A DNA stretch of 36,905 bases from Akkermansiaceae bacterium (GTDB taxonomy: Bacteria; Verrucomicrobiota; Verrucomicrobiia; Verrucomicrobiales; Akkermansiaceae), in contig JALOTY010000033.1 in NCBI GenBank assembly GCA_025457665.1, positions 1-36,905 of the forward strand. The letters are read 5' to 3'. Below the pieces are notes generated by a model that worked only from the letters and a program-made list of their open reading frames with translations, was not told the DNA's origin and searched no databases. Of the stretch, positions 16,283 through 25,279 are shown piece after piece; within the stretch, counting starts at the first letter, position 1, and the number at the start of each line of letters is the position of its first letter. The translations under genes and the position numbers were made by a program.

Positions 16283-17491
16283 ATGCCATCCCTCATGCAG
16301 CGGATTTTCCTCCTTCTGGTTTTCCTCAGCCTCACCCTTTCATCGGTCCGTGGTGAAACCGCGGAGTCCCCGACCCCGCCTCCCGTGGAAGAATCCGCGG
16401 AACCCAAGACGACCCCCGGGGTGGCTCTGGCCACAGGCATCACGGAAATCACCGGGGTGGCCATTTCCCCGCTGTTGGGAGTTTCCGCCGTGGGCAGCTA
16501 CACCTGGTTCCGGACGCCCGCAAATGCCCGTGCAAATCTCGCATGGTATTGCCAACCCTGGGCCTGGGGCACCGGATTTGTGATCCTTGCCCTGTGTTTC
16601 ACCAAGGACAGCCTCGGCGCCGCAGCTCCGGGGGTCTTGAAGAAACCCTTCGATCTCGCCGAACTCCTCGAAAACAAAGCCAGCGCCCTCGTGGCCGGCA
16701 CCGCTTTCGTGCCTCTCGTCGCCACCGAAATGGCTCGCGCCATGAAACCGGTGGAAATCCCCACCGCGATGATCGGAGGGGACTTCGTGGCCGTGCTGGA
16801 TGCCGGATTGATCACCGTCCCCCTCGCCATGGTCGCCTTCGGTCTCGTCTGGCTTTGCAGCCATGCCGTGAATGTGCTGATCATCCTCTCGCCCTTTTCC
16901 TCGCTCGACACCCTGCTCAAGATCGGCCGCACGGCGATGATCGCCAGCGTCGCCGTGGCCTATGCGATCGCCCCATGGCTGGGCGCGGCACTGTGCCTGG
17001 TCATCCTCGCTGCGGCCATCTGGCTCGCACCCGCGGCATTGAGACTGATGATCTTCGGCAGCCGTTTCGCCGGTGACATGGTTCTTCGCGATCGCGGTCG
17101 TCGCCGCGCACGGATCGAAAGACCCCACGTCTTCACTCTGGCCGAACTCCCAGGCGTCCCACTGCGGACCGGAGGATGGATCGAGCGGAAGGAGGATGGC
17201 GGGATCGATTTCCACTACCGGCGCTTCGTCTTCGGTCCGGTCCGCAGCGTCCCCGTGCCGGGTGCCCGCATGGAAATTGCCAAGGGGGTGTTGATGCCGG
17301 TGATCGTTCACGTGGCCGATGGCAAAAACTTCAAATCCCTGATCCTCCTCCCGCGCTATCGCGGCCGGGAAGAGGAAATCCGCGAGCATTTCCACCTCGC
17401 CGCCGTGCGCGACCACGCCTGGGCCCGTGGCTGGTCCGCCATCCGCGAAGCCTGGCGCAGCCTGACCGCAGGCCGGGTCCGGCAATCCTGA
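16283..17491 (+). CDS. Multi-pass membrane protein of unknown function
   Basis: The start is placed at ATG 16283, where a signal sequence begins (MPSLMQRIFLLLVFLSL); ATG 16295 is equally possible, and the frame is open further upstream through the structured gap. The protein has about 402 residues: a signal peptide, a proline/glutamate-rich spacer, then about five to six hydrophobic segments between residues 50 and 270, and a soluble basic C-terminal domain of about 130 residues rich in beta strands (from the FGSRFAGDMVLRDRG region on). No catalytic motif or family was recognised. A hairpin resembling a terminator follows at 17501-17517. Confidence 0.7.
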   Translation: MPSLMQRIFLLLVFLSLTLSSVRGETAESPTPPPVEESAEPKTTPGVALATGITEITGVAISPLLGVSAVGSYTWFRTPANARANLAWYCQPWAWGTGFVILALCFTKDSLGAAAPGVLKKPFDLAELLENKASALVAGTAFVPLVATEMARAMKPVEIPTAMIGGDFVAVLDAGLITVPLAMVAFGLVWLCSHAVNVLIILSPFSSLDTLLKIGRTAMIASVAVAYAIAPWLGAALCLVILAAAIWLAPAALRLMIFGSRFAGDMVLRDRGRRRARIERPHVFTLAELPGVPLRTGGWIERKEDGGIDFHYRRFVFGPVRSVPVPGARMEIAKGVLMPVIVHVADGKNFKSLILLPRYRGREEEIREHFHLAAVRDHAWARGWSAIREAWRSLTAGRVRQS

Positions 17492-17500
17492 AGACGTGCC

Positions 17501-17517
17501 GCCCGGTTACGCCGGGC
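17501..17517 (+). terminator. Terminator-like hairpin
   Basis: GCCCGG and CCGGGC form six pairs around a five-base loop TTACG, ten bases after the stop of the membrane-protein gene. No clear T-run follows, so it is a weak candidate for transcription termination. Confidence 0.35.
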
Positions 17518-17719
17518 CCTTCGATCGGGAGCTTCTCTCCTGATTGAAGAATCTTGATCAGGGGCCTAACAGCCACTCGTGCGGATCTCAGGATTTCGCC
17601 GCACGGGTTTCGGCGCGGCGCTTCCGTCGGGTCCTCGTGCACCACGGATTCACCGCTTGAAAAAGCCCTCGAAGTCACCGCGTATCGCTGCCAAGCATCG
17701 CTCCCAACCCACGTCCAAC

Positions 17720-19012
17720 ATGAAGCAAACCCTGCACTCCGACCGCCGCCGATTCATCAAATCCTCTCTCGGGGCCGCCGGGGCCTTGTGGGCGGGACCA
17801 CAGATCCTCCGGGCCGAGACCCTCGGCAATGCCAACAAGGCCGGAGCCAACTCGCGCATCGGTATGGGTTTCATCGGCATGGGATTGCAGGCCGATGGCC
17901 ACGTCCGCTCTTTCCCCGGAATTCAAAACGTCCAGCCCATCGCCATCTGCGATGTCCGCGAAACGCACCGCAAAAAGGCCATCGATACCCTCGCCGGCAT
18001 GGGTCACAAGGACATCTTCGCCACCGGGAATTTTGAGGAACTCATCGCCCGCACAGACATCGATGCGGTCTGCATCGTCACGCCCGACCACTGGCACGCC
18101 GCCATGGCTCTCGCGGCGATGAAGGCTGGCAAGGATGTCTATGTGGAAAAGCCGATGACCCTCACCATCGAGGAGGGGAAAGCCCTCGTGGCGGCGGAGA
18201 AAAAATACGGGCGCATCCTCCAGGTTGGCAGCCAGCAGCGTTCTTCCGTTCACTTCCGCATCGCGGCGAACCTGGTTCGCAACGGCCTGATCGGCGACAT
18301 CAAGGAGATCTACTGCCAGTTGGGAGAATTCCCTCAACCTCCGGCTCAGGAAAAAATCATCCCCGTGCCAGCCGGTTTCGATTACGACCGCTGGCTCGGC
18401 CCCACACCTTTCTTCGAACACTCGGAAAACCGCGTGCTCGGAAACTTCGGCGGCGGCTGGCGTTGCTACTGGGAATATGGTAGCAGGAAATTCGGTGACT
18501 GGGGTGCGCACCACTTCGACATCGTCCAATGGGCCCTGGACCGTGACAACACCGGTCCGGTGGAATTCATTCCCAAGGGATTCGAAGGCGCGGAGTGGGA
18601 CCACTACCGCTATGCCGACGGCATCACCATCTGGCGCGATCGCAAGCCGGACAACGGCCACATGATCCGCTTCATCGGCAGCAAGGGCGAAGTCCTCGTC
18701 AGCCGCGGCAAGATCGCCACCTCACCCAAGGAACTCGTCCGCCACAAGTTCGGACCGAATGACGTGCAGGTCTATGAATCGATGGACCATCGCAAGAATT
18801 TCATCGAATCGATCGTCAGCCGCAAGCCGACGATCTGCCCGGCCACGGTCGGCCATCGCACGGGCACGATCTGCCAGCTTTCCGGCATCGCCCATCGCCT
18901 TGCGCGCCCGCTGAAATGGGATCCGGTGGCGGAGCAAATCGTCGGCGACGATGAAGCCAAGGCCATGCAGGACCGCCCGCGCCGCCAGGGTTATGAAATG
19001 CCGGCCGTGTGA
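17720..19012 (+). CDS. Tat-exported Gfo/Idh/MocA family oxidoreductase
   Basis: From ATG 17720 the protein has 430 residues. It opens with a twin-arginine signal, DRRRFIKSS at residues 8-16, followed by a hydrophobic Ala/Gly stretch, so it is probably exported folded with its NAD(P) cofactor. The Rossmann fingerprint GFIGMG is at 50-55, TPDHWH at 121-126 and the family EKP motif at 143-145. The C-terminal domain holds [15 protein letters not shown]. Proteins of this type oxidise or isomerise sugars, often releasing unusual glycosides. The in-frame ATG 17579 would add 47 basic residues before the Tat signal and was rejected. A strong terminator follows. Its place beside a lyase and a fucosidase suggests glycan breakdown; the substrate is unknown. 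Confidence 0.88.
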   Translation: MKQTLHSDRRRFIKSSLGAAGALWAGPQILRAETLGNANKAGANSRIGMGFIGMGLQADGHVRSFPGIQNVQPIAICDVRETHRKKAIDTLAGMGHKDIFATGNFEELIARTDIDAVCIVTPDHWHAAMALAAMKAGKDVYVEKPMTLTIEEGKALVAAEKKYGRILQVGSQQRSSVHFRIAANLVRNGLIGDIKEIYCQLGEFPQPPAQEKIIPVPAGFDYDRWLGPTPFFEHSENRVLGNFGGGWRCYWEYGSRKFGDWGAHHFDIVQWALDRDNTGPVEFIPKGFEGAEWDHYRYADGITIWRDRKPDNGHMIRFIGSKGEVLVSRGKIATSPKELVRHKFGPNDVQVYESMDHRKNFIESIVSRKPTICPATVGHRTGTICQLSGIAHRLARPLKWDPVAEQIVGDDEAKAMQDRPRRQGYEMPAV

Positions 19013-19048
19013 GGTGCCTGCGGCTCCACCCGCGCCTTGATTTCTCCG

Positions 19049-19091
19049 GGGTTGCCCTGCTTCGCAAGACGCGGGCAACCCTTTTGTTTTT
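19049..19091 (+). terminator. Rho-independent terminator
   Basis: GGGTTGCCC (19049-19057) pairs perfectly with GGGCAACCC (19073-19081), and TTTTGTTTTT follows at once (19082-19091). This is a textbook terminator for the Gfo/Idh gene, 36 bases after its stop. It also separates that gene's transcript from the next gene at 19122. Confidence 0.9.
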
Positions 19092-19121
19092 CAGGTGTTC
19101 CCCATTCCATCCGATCTTCCG

Positions 19122-19898
19122 ATGAAAGCCCTCTTCTTCCTCCTTTGCCTTCTGCCCATTCAGCTCTCGTTGGCGGAAGATGTCGGCAGACTCTATCAAC
19201 AAAGCGGCGATGATCCGGGCTTCGCCGAACTGCTTCGCGATGGCAAAATCGAAACCGGACGGAACACCACCGAAGGAGTGAAGGGTTCGCGCATCCGCGT
19301 GGACCGCTCGATCAAAAGCGGGGGCGGCCGCATTCCGGAAAACATCGCCCTGCACACCCTGTGCCACAGCTTCATCCAGCGCCGGGATTTCGATCGCTGG
19401 ACGCGCTGGTATCAAGAGGATGGCAATACCCAGATTTTCCGCCTGTTCAAAGGTGAGGAAAACGTCCGCAACCAACGCGAAGGCGCGGCTCGCGTGGAAA
19501 CCTTCAGCCGCTTGCAGTGGACCAAGGGAGATTGGCACGAGTGGGAGGGGAGATTCACGATCGTCCACCCCCATGGCTGCTCCATCTTCCAAGCCAAGAA
19601 CAACATCCATGCGTGGAGTGTGATGATCAATCTTTCCGACAAGGGCGACATCACCCTCAACCACCGCCGCCACCAAAAGGACAAGATCCTCGCCCGCAAC
19701 ATGACAGGCAAGAGCTTCGACCTCCGGGTCCGCGACAATGGCCATGAATACGAAGTCTTTTTCAATGGCGAAAAAGTCGGCGCGGGCCACTACGACCGGC
19801 CATCAGGGAAAACCGCCTTTCGCTGGGGGATGTATCTTGGCGACAATTCCGTGAGGCACGACGCCCTCATTTTCGTAAGCGGGGCGAAATTCCGTTAG
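19122..19898 (+). CDS. Secreted jelly-roll protein, possible polysaccharide lyase
   Basis: From ATG 19122 the protein has 258 residues with a signal peptide (ALFFLLCLLPIQLSLA). The mature part looks like a concanavalin-type beta sandwich. ARVETFSRLQWTKGDWHEWEGRF, SIFQAKNNIHAWSVMIN and TAFRWGMYLGDNSVRHDA recall the heparin-lyase-I / PL20 glucuronan-lyase type fold (Pfam Polysacc_lyase). If so it would cleave an acidic polysaccharide outside the cytoplasm by beta-elimination. Its stop overlaps the convergent AraC gene by four bases (TTAG shared by both stops). The preceding terminator implies its own promoter within about 30-100 bases upstream; none is obvious. The fold call is moderate and the enzyme activity uncertain. 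Confidence 0.55.
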   Translation: MKALFFLLCLLPIQLSLAEDVGRLYQQSGDDPGFAELLRDGKIETGRNTTEGVKGSRIRVDRSIKSGGGRIPENIALHTLCHSFIQRRDFDRWTRWYQEDGNTQIFRLFKGEENVRNQREGAARVETFSRLQWTKGDWHEWEGRFTIVHPHGCSIFQAKNNIHAWSVMINLSDKGDITLNHRRHQKDKILARNMTGKSFDLRVRDNGHEYEVFFNGEKVGAGHYDRPSGKTAFRWGMYLGDNSVRHDALIFVSGAKFR

Positions 19899-20749
19899 AT
19901 CGCGACTTCGGCCAAAGCTCGGGCCGGATGCGTCACACCATCGAACCACTGGACCGGCTCCTTGGACGGCGATCCGGCGCGCATGCTGCGCAAGCATTCC
20001 CGCCGCCACGCCGCCGGGGACACACCGCGCACCGCACGGAAGACGCGGGTGAAGTGGTAGCGATTCGCAAAGCCATGGGCTTCCGCGATCTGATCGATCG
20101 TATCCGCGGTATGGATCAGCCGATGGCAGGCCATGACGATGCGCTTTTCCCGCAACCAGTGCTGTGGAGTGCTGCCGGTCTCCGCGGCAAAGGCCCGGAT
20201 CAAAGCATTCGTGCTCATCCCGGCCAGCTCCGCCATCTTTTGATTGTCCATCGCCGGATAATTCCGTGCTTCCAGAACCGCCATGACCTTTCCCACTCCG
20301 GGATGAAGCAGCCGCCTGCCCCTCCGTAACAAGCCATGATCCGCCAAAATCGCGCCCACAATCGCATGGATCTCCGGGCAGTTTTCCCCATCGTTCATCG
20401 GTTGGGTCAAAAGATCGACGGCAAGATTTTTCAGGCGTCGAATCGTCGCCTCATCCATCTCCATGCGGTGGAGCGTCCGCTGCAGGAGAGGCGCATCCCC
20501 ATCGATCAGGAAATGGCAAAACAGATGCCGGACCGGACGCTCAAGCCCGCTGGAAAGATGGGTTCCCGAAGGCACCAGGTAAGCCGCTCCAGCCTCGATC
20601 CGGATCGGATCGCCCGCCTCCTGCTGAACCCAGGCACCGGCATCAAGGTTGAAGTAGAGCCTCCAAAACGGCGAATGAAGGCTGTTCATGGTCCATCCCG
20701 TCAGGTGCCAGGATTGGCAGGTCATGATTTGAAATCCGCTCTGGGTCAT
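19895..20749 (-). CDS. AraC-family transcriptional regulator
   Basis: This 284-residue protein has an N-terminal cupin-like sensing domain (about residues 25-150, with IEAGAAYLVPSGTHLSSG typical of AraC sugar-binding pockets). A C-terminal pair of helix-turn-helix motifs follows (about residues 165-265), ending in the diagnostic DQIAEAHGFANRYHFTRVF and RGVSPAAWRRE. It is divergent from the fucosidase gene across about 500 bases that carry two 15-bp direct repeats and a promoter, so it probably activates the fucosidase and perhaps itself in response to a sugar. The effector is not known; fucose or a fucosylated oligosaccharide is a reasonable guess. The 3' end overlaps the lyase-like gene. Confidence 0.92.
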   Translation of the reverse strand: MTQSGFQIMTCQSWHLTGWTMNSLHSPFWRLYFNLDAGAWVQQEAGDPIRIEAGAAYLVPSGTHLSSGLERPVRHLFCHFLIDGDAPLLQRTLHRMEMDEATIRRLKNLAVDLLTQPMNDGENCPEIHAIVGAILADHGLLRRGRRLLHPGVGKVMAVLEARNYPAMDNQKMAELAGMSTNALIRAFAAETGSTPQHWLREKRIVMACHRLIHTADTIDQIAEAHGFANRYHFTRVFRAVRGVSPAAWRRECLRSMRAGSPSKEPVQWFDGVTHPARALAEVAI

Positions 20750-20884
20750 GGTTTCAGGTTGGGCTTGGGTTGATTCCTACCGCCCCATCCGGCTGGAATA
20801 GCTGGGGAGTTGGAGTGGCAGAATCATCACTTTTTCGACCCTTTTGTCACGTCTTCATCGACCGCCATTTTGGCGCTTGCGAGG

Positions 20885-20899
20885 TTTTGGATACAAAAT
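20885..20899 (+). promoter_or_regulatory. Distal AraC-type operator half-site (copy 1)
   Basis: TTTTGGATACAAAAT matches the copy at 20947-20961 at 14 of 15 positions. The start-to-start distance is 62 bases, close to six helical turns, as expected for paired sites contacted from the same DNA face by an AraC-type dimer. A TCCAACTCG follows at 20911, echoing TCCAACTTG beside copy 2. Confidence 0.6.
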
Positions 20900-20946
20900 A
20901 GGCGTCTACATCCAACTCGAAGGACCATTCAGAGCAATATTGATGA

Positions 20947-20961
20947 TTTTGGATACACAAT
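20947..20961 (+). promoter_or_regulatory. Proximal AraC-type operator half-site (copy 2)
   Basis: TTTTGGATACACAAT ends seven bases before the predicted -35 element at 20968. A site in this position is where AraC-type activators touch sigma70 at class II promoters. Binding by the adjacent regulator is inferred from position and repeat, not shown. Confidence 0.6.
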
Positions 20962-20967
20962 TCCAAC

Positions 20968-20997
20968 TTGGCTTGTGGTTTATGGAAAGACTACAAT
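20968..20997 (+). promoter_or_regulatory. Sigma70-like promoter for the fucosidase gene
   Basis: TTGGCT (20968-20973) and TACAAT (20992-20997) are separated by 18 bases. The -10 is strong and the -35 weak, as is common for activator-dependent promoters. Transcription would begin near 21004, leaving a leader of about 240 bases before ATG 21248. Confidence 0.5.
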
Positions 20998-21247
20998 GTT
21001 AACACAGGACGGATTGCCGGAATTGTCGTTTGCTTGTCTAAAACTCCACTGATCCCGGCACGGAGGATGGGATTGGGCTCATTTCCGCCCATGGCAGACA
21101 TGGCAGGAAGTCGCTCCCAAAGGCGGGGATCGGAAATCCTCTCGCTGGCTCGCCATGCGCCGGTCCGTCCGGGATTCCGTATTGTGGCATGAGGACCGAT
21201 TCCGTTAATCTCCCTCCGCGTTCCGCGCTTCATCTCCAGGCCTTGCC

Positions 21248-23074
21248 ATGATGCCTTCCCCCCTTCCCACCGGCTGCCTTTTGGCCGCCCTCTCCCTCAG
21301 CCCCGCCGTCCGTGCCGCCGATCCCGAGGTGGCACCCATGGCGGGAGTCTCATCCTTGATTGCCTCGCAGGATGAACGACTGGCATGGTTCAAGGAAGCG
21401 CGCTTCGGCATGTTCATCCACTGGGGGCTCTACAGCGCCGCCGGCGGATACTGGCCGCCGGATCCTGAAACAGGAACCCGCTATCCACAGCATTATGCCG
21501 AGTGGATCAAGGCATGGGCGAAAGTGGACGAGCCGGAATACGGCCGCTCGCTGAAGCCCCTTTTCACCCCTGCGGAAGGCTGCATGGAAGACTGGGCCGC
21601 CTTGGCGAAAGAGGCGGGCATGCGCTACGCCGTTCTCACCACAAAACACCATGAGGGCTACACCCTCTTCAACAGCAAGGCCGCATGGTCCCTTGCCAAT
21701 CCCAAGACCGGCGGCACCAACATCTCTCCTGCGGGGAGGGATCTCGCCGATGAATACACCCAAGCCTTCCGCAAGGCCGGACTGAAAGCGGGGTTCTACT
21801 ATTCGCTCATCGATTGGCAGCACCCGGGCGGCGAGGAATACCGGAGCTACATGCACCAGCACCTCGATGAACTTGCCTCAAACTACGGGGAGATTTCCTG
21901 CCTCTGGGTCGACTTCTCCAGCGCCTCCACCCAGGGATCCCACTGGGGCACCCGCCACATCCTCGAAAACTGGCAACAGAAACAACCCACCGCCATCTTC
22001 AACAACCGCTTCTGGGATCAGCTCGAAAACGACTTCGGTGACTTCTTCACACCGGAAAAATATGTCCCGCCCAACGGTTTTCCCGGCCGCCACTTCGAGG
22101 TGAATCACACGATGAATGAAAGCTACGGCTTCAGTTATCACGACCAGACTTGGAAATCCCCGCGTCAGGTCATCGAGCTGCTTTCCGACATCACCAGCAA
22201 GGGCGGAAACCTGCTGCTCAACATCGGTCCCGACCGCCATGGCCGCGTGCCACAGCCATCGGCCGATGCCCTGCGCGAAGTCGGCGCCTGGCTCCGCACC
22301 CATGGTCAGGCGATCTACGGGACGGAGGCCTCGCCCTTCGCCCGGCTTTCCTTCAATGGCCGCTGCACCCGCTCCTTCCGCGAGGGAAGCCATCGACTCT
22401 ACCTCCACGTCCACGAATGGCCCGACTCCGGGCTCATCCGGCTGGATGGATTGAAAACCGCCGTCCGTTCCGCAAGACTGTTAGACGGGAAACCGGTCGA
22501 TCTAACAGTCCGGTCGGAAGGCGACGCCATCCTTGAATTGCCTTCCGTGGCACCGGATTCGCTGATGCCGGTGATCGAGGTCGTGCTTGCCGGAGAGCTT
22601 GAAGTCGATGCTTACCCGCACGCCCGCCAGGGTGCCGACGGGGTGCTGGTCTTGCAGGCGGGCGATGGCCGCATCGGCACCGCGGCGGAGCCGGCGATTT
22701 TGAGGCGGGAAGGCGATCACTTCGGCTGGTGGAGCCGCACGGAGGATTGGCTGGATTTCACCTTTCGCATGGACCAGCCGCACAAGATCGTCCACCACGG
22801 CGGGAACATCGAGAAACTTCCCGGGCGTTTCCAAGTGATTCTGGATGCCGCCTGTGCCCCGCAGGCGGGAGGCGAAATGGAGATCCGCCTGGGCGATCAG
22901 GTTCTGACCCTCACCCTGCAGCCCACCGGTGGCTGGGACCGTTTCGCGGAAATCCCGGCAGGCGAGCTGGTCTTCGATCATGCGGGCGAGTTCGAACTCC
23001 GGGTGCGGCCGAAATCCATCCTCGGCCCGGGCATCGTGAACCTCCGCGGCATCCGCCTGGTTCCCGTGCCCTGA
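21248..23074 (+). CDS. Secreted GH29 alpha-L-fucosidase
   Basis: This 608-residue protein has a signal peptide (to about residue 23) and a GH29 catalytic barrel, with GMFIHWGLYS at 54-63, TTKHHEGYTLF at 131-141, the nucleophile Asp222 in CLWVDFSS, and SKGGNLLLNIGPDRHG near 318. After about residue 350 come the usual C-terminal beta domains; the last 150 residues resemble a small carbohydrate-binding or trehalase-like beta sandwich. It would release alpha-linked L-fucose from glycans in the periplasm or outside. It is controlled by the divergent AraC gene according to the operator layout. ATG 21248 or 21251 may be the start. The general acid/base is not assignable by eye. Confidence 0.92.
   Translation: MMPSPLPTGCLLAALSLSPAVRAADPEVAPMAGVSSLIASQDERLAWFKEARFGMFIHWGLYSAAGGYWPPDPETGTRYPQHYAEWIKAWAKVDEPEYGRSLKPLFTPAEGCMEDWAALAKEAGMRYAVLTTKHHEGYTLFNSKAAWSLANPKTGGTNISPAGRDLADEYTQAFRKAGLKAGFYYSLIDWQHPGGEEYRSYMHQHLDELASNYGEISCLWVDFSSASTQGSHWGTRHILENWQQKQPTAIFNNRFWDQLENDFGDFFTPEKYVPPNGFPGRHFEVNHTMNESYGFSYHDQTWKSPRQVIELLSDITSKGGNLLLNIGPDRHGRVPQPSADALREVGAWLRTHGQAIYGTEASPFARLSFNGRCTRSFREGSHRLYLHVHEWPDSGLIRLDGLKTAVRSARLLDGKPVDLTVRSEGDAILELPSVAPDSLMPVIEVVLAGELEVDAYPHARQGADGVLVLQAGDGRIGTAAEPAILRREGDHFGWWSRTEDWLDFTFRMDQPHKIVHHGGNIEKLPGRFQVILDAACAPQAGGEMEIRLGDQVLTLTLQPTGGWDRFAEIPAGELVFDHAGEFELRVRPKSILGPGIVNLRGIRLVPVP
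22476..22510. repeat. 10-bp inverted repeat inside the fucosidase gene
   Basis: GACTGTTAGA (22476-22485) and TCTAACAGTC (22501-22510) are perfect reverse complements with a 15-base loop. Each arm contains the recurring CTGTTAG motif of this window. In the protein the arms encode different residues (RLLD and DLTV), so the symmetry is not explained by a protein repeat. Confidence 0.6.
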
Positions 23075-23084
23075 TTTACGGGAT

Positions 23085-25271
23085 TCATCGTACTTCCGGA
23101 CCGCCCAGATGGCGGCGGAAGAAATCCATGCGCCGGCGCTGCGCGTAACGCTCTTCGCCCGAACCATGGCCGCGGCCGGTCATGAGGATGAATTCGAAGT
23201 CCTTGTCCTCGCGGATGAGGGCATTGATCACCTGATAGGTGCTGGATGGATCCACATTGTCATCCAGCTCGCCCACGGTCAGGAAAAGCGCGCCACGGAG
23301 TTTGGCGATGTTCGTGACGTTGGATTGTTCGGCATAGTGGTCGCCCATCGGCCAGTCCATCCATTGTTCATTCCACCAGATCTTGTCCATGCGGTTGTCA
23401 TGGCAGCCACAATCGGCCGCTCCCGCTTTGTAGAAGTCCGGATGAAACAGCAGGCCTGCCAGGGCGTTCTGCCCGCCGGCGGACCCCCCGAAAATGCCGA
23501 CTCTCGCCAAGTCCATCTGGGGAAACTTGGCCGCTGCCGCACGCATCCACGCGATGCGGTCGGGGAATCCTCCATCCGCCAGGTTCTTGTAACTGAAATG
23601 GCTGAACTCGCGGCCGCGATGATTCGTGCCGCGGCCATCGATCTGCACGAGAATGAAACCATGCACCGCCAGCTCATGCATGGGCATCCGCCACGGGGTC
23701 CATTTTTTCGGCACAAAGGCATCCTGAGGACCCGCGTAGATGTATTCCACCACGGGGTATTTCTTCGCCGGATCGAAGTCGGGTGGCAGACAGATGATTC
23801 CGTGGATGTCGAACTTCCCCTCACGATCCGGCGCGGTGAATGGGATGGGCATTTTCCATCCCGCTGCCTTCAGCGCGCGATCGTCCCCCGTGGCAAGCAC
23901 ACTCACCAACGATCCGTCACGCCAGCGCCGGAGTTCGGTCACCGGCGGACTGTCCACCCGCGAATGACGGCAAACATAGTAGTTCCCGCCGGGCGAGCGC
24001 CGGAGGAATTCATGCGTCCCATCGGATGTCGTCAGCGGGATGATTTTCCCATCATCCAGGCCCACCCGCAGATAATGGATGAAATAGGGATCCTGGTCGC
24101 GATGGAAACCGGAGACGCGGACCATGACCTCGCGGTTTTCCTCATCCACCCTTTCAAGGCCGCGCACCACCCATGGACCCCGCGTGAGCTGGCGGATGGT
24201 GCGGCTGGTGTTGCCATCATGCAGATAAAGGTGGTTCCAGCCATCCCGCTCGGAGAGCCAGAGGATTTCATCGCCCCCGCGCAGGTCGCGGCGCTCGCTG
24301 TTGCCATAGACGTAGATGAAAGTATCGCTCGATTCATCGATGATCGCCGCCTGGGTGCGCTTTTCGGTATCGATGCCGATGACGCGATGTTTCCCGAAGC
24401 CGCGTTCAATGAATTCAAAGGTCAGCCGCCGCCCGTCCGGTCGCCACATGAGGTTCCGGCAGTCGAAGGGATGGGCGATGAGCGATTCATCCGGAGCGAG
24501 GACTTCACGGCCATCGGTAAATCCCACCCAGGGCGCACGGGTATCGATTTCCTGCCCCGGCTTCGGGTAGGCCCGCACCCGATGCTTTGGCTGGAGTTGG
24601 TCCGCGGGGGAGCTTTCGATGAAATGGAGCTGATGCTCCGCCACATCCCGCGTGCGCCAAATGGCGAAGCGGGTGGAATCCGGAGCCCACAGCGGAGTAT
24701 CGCGAAACACCTGACCCGCCGCCGCCGGAATCACCGTTTGCCGTTTTTCTCCGGAAACCAGCACCAACGCACCGTCCTGAACCTCCAGGCGATGCTTGCC
24801 GTCGGGCGATTTCCAATCGGCATGCCCTCGGGGGACACCATCCCGTTCGACCCGGCCGCGACGGCGTTCGCCGGACGACTCCCGCCCGCGCCGTGGAGCC
24901 TCAGCATCCACCCATGAGCCCTCGCGGAAAGCTTTCCAAGCCTCGCCGGACTTGAGCAGGAGATTTCCCTCGGCATCGCAGCCCAGGTCCTGCCAATCGA
25001 TGCCGGGTTTCGTGAAACCCAACTCCCGCCCGGACTCGCAATCGATCTTGGCGATGCCCAGCTCCCCATTTTGCATCCGTTCCACGAAAATCGTCCGGTC
25101 ATCCGGCGTGATCGCGAATCGGGCCTCGGCGAGGGGCACGGGCGTGCGCGAAACCTGATACCAGCGGGCCGTCAGGTTATCGAAATCCCGGGTGGACCCG
25201 TGCTGCCCGAAGGCGGGGGCAACAATGGCCAGAACCAAGGCTGGACGGAACAATTTGGAAAAGTTAGTCAT
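23085..25271 (-). CDS. Secreted S9 prolyl oligopeptidase / dipeptidyl peptidase IV-like protein
   Basis: From ATG 25271 the protein has 728 residues with a signal peptide (LFRPALVLAIVAPAFG). The first two thirds form the DPP-IV-type beta-propeller; the C-terminal alpha/beta hydrolase carries the nucleophile in GIFGGSAGGQN (Ser near residue 594), Asp in TVGELDDNVDP and His in TGRGHGSGEER. YIYAGPQDAFVPKKW and VQIDGRGTNHRGREF are typical of S9B peptidases. It would trim dipeptides from proline-containing peptides outside the cytoplasm. An ATG ten codons upstream (25301) lies inside the divergent lipoprotein gene and was rejected. It is convergent with the fucosidase gene, with a 10-base gap. Confidence 0.9.
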   Translation of the reverse strand: MTNFSKLFRPALVLAIVAPAFGQHGSTRDFDNLTARWYQVSRTPVPLAEARFAITPDDRTIFVERMQNGELGIAKIDCESGRELGFTKPGIDWQDLGCDAEGNLLLKSGEAWKAFREGSWVDAEAPRRGRESSGERRRGRVERDGVPRGHADWKSPDGKHRLEVQDGALVLVSGEKRQTVIPAAAGQVFRDTPLWAPDSTRFAIWRTRDVAEHQLHFIESSPADQLQPKHRVRAYPKPGQEIDTRAPWVGFTDGREVLAPDESLIAHPFDCRNLMWRPDGRRLTFEFIERGFGKHRVIGIDTEKRTQAAIIDESSDTFIYVYGNSERRDLRGGDEILWLSERDGWNHLYLHDGNTSRTIRQLTRGPWVVRGLERVDEENREVMVRVSGFHRDQDPYFIHYLRVGLDDGKIIPLTTSDGTHEFLRRSPGGNYYVCRHSRVDSPPVTELRRWRDGSLVSVLATGDDRALKAAGWKMPIPFTAPDREGKFDIHGIICLPPDFDPAKKYPVVEYIYAGPQDAFVPKKWTPWRMPMHELAVHGFILVQIDGRGTNHRGREFSHFSYKNLADGGFPDRIAWMRAAAAKFPQMDLARVGIFGGSAGGQNALAGLLFHPDFYKAGAADCGCHDNRMDKIWWNEQWMDWPMGDHYAEQSNVTNIAKLRGALFLTVGELDDNVDPSSTYQVINALIREDKDFEFILMTGRGHGSGEERYAQRRRMDFFRRHLGGPEVR

Positions 25272-25279
25272 TTGCCACG

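Larger units (their letters stand above)
20750..21247. other. AraC-fucosidase divergent regulatory region
   Basis: This gap of about 500 bases is visibly more AT-rich in its first half than the surrounding genes. It holds the paired direct repeats (20885-20961), a sigma70-like promoter (20968-20997) and then about 240 bases of untranslated leader before the fucosidase start. Short open frames in it do not look coding. Confidence 0.6.

Noticed and set aside
17501..17517. Hairpin considered as a strong terminator
   Set aside because: It lacks a T-run, so it is kept only as a weak candidate, unlike the clear terminator at 19049-19091.
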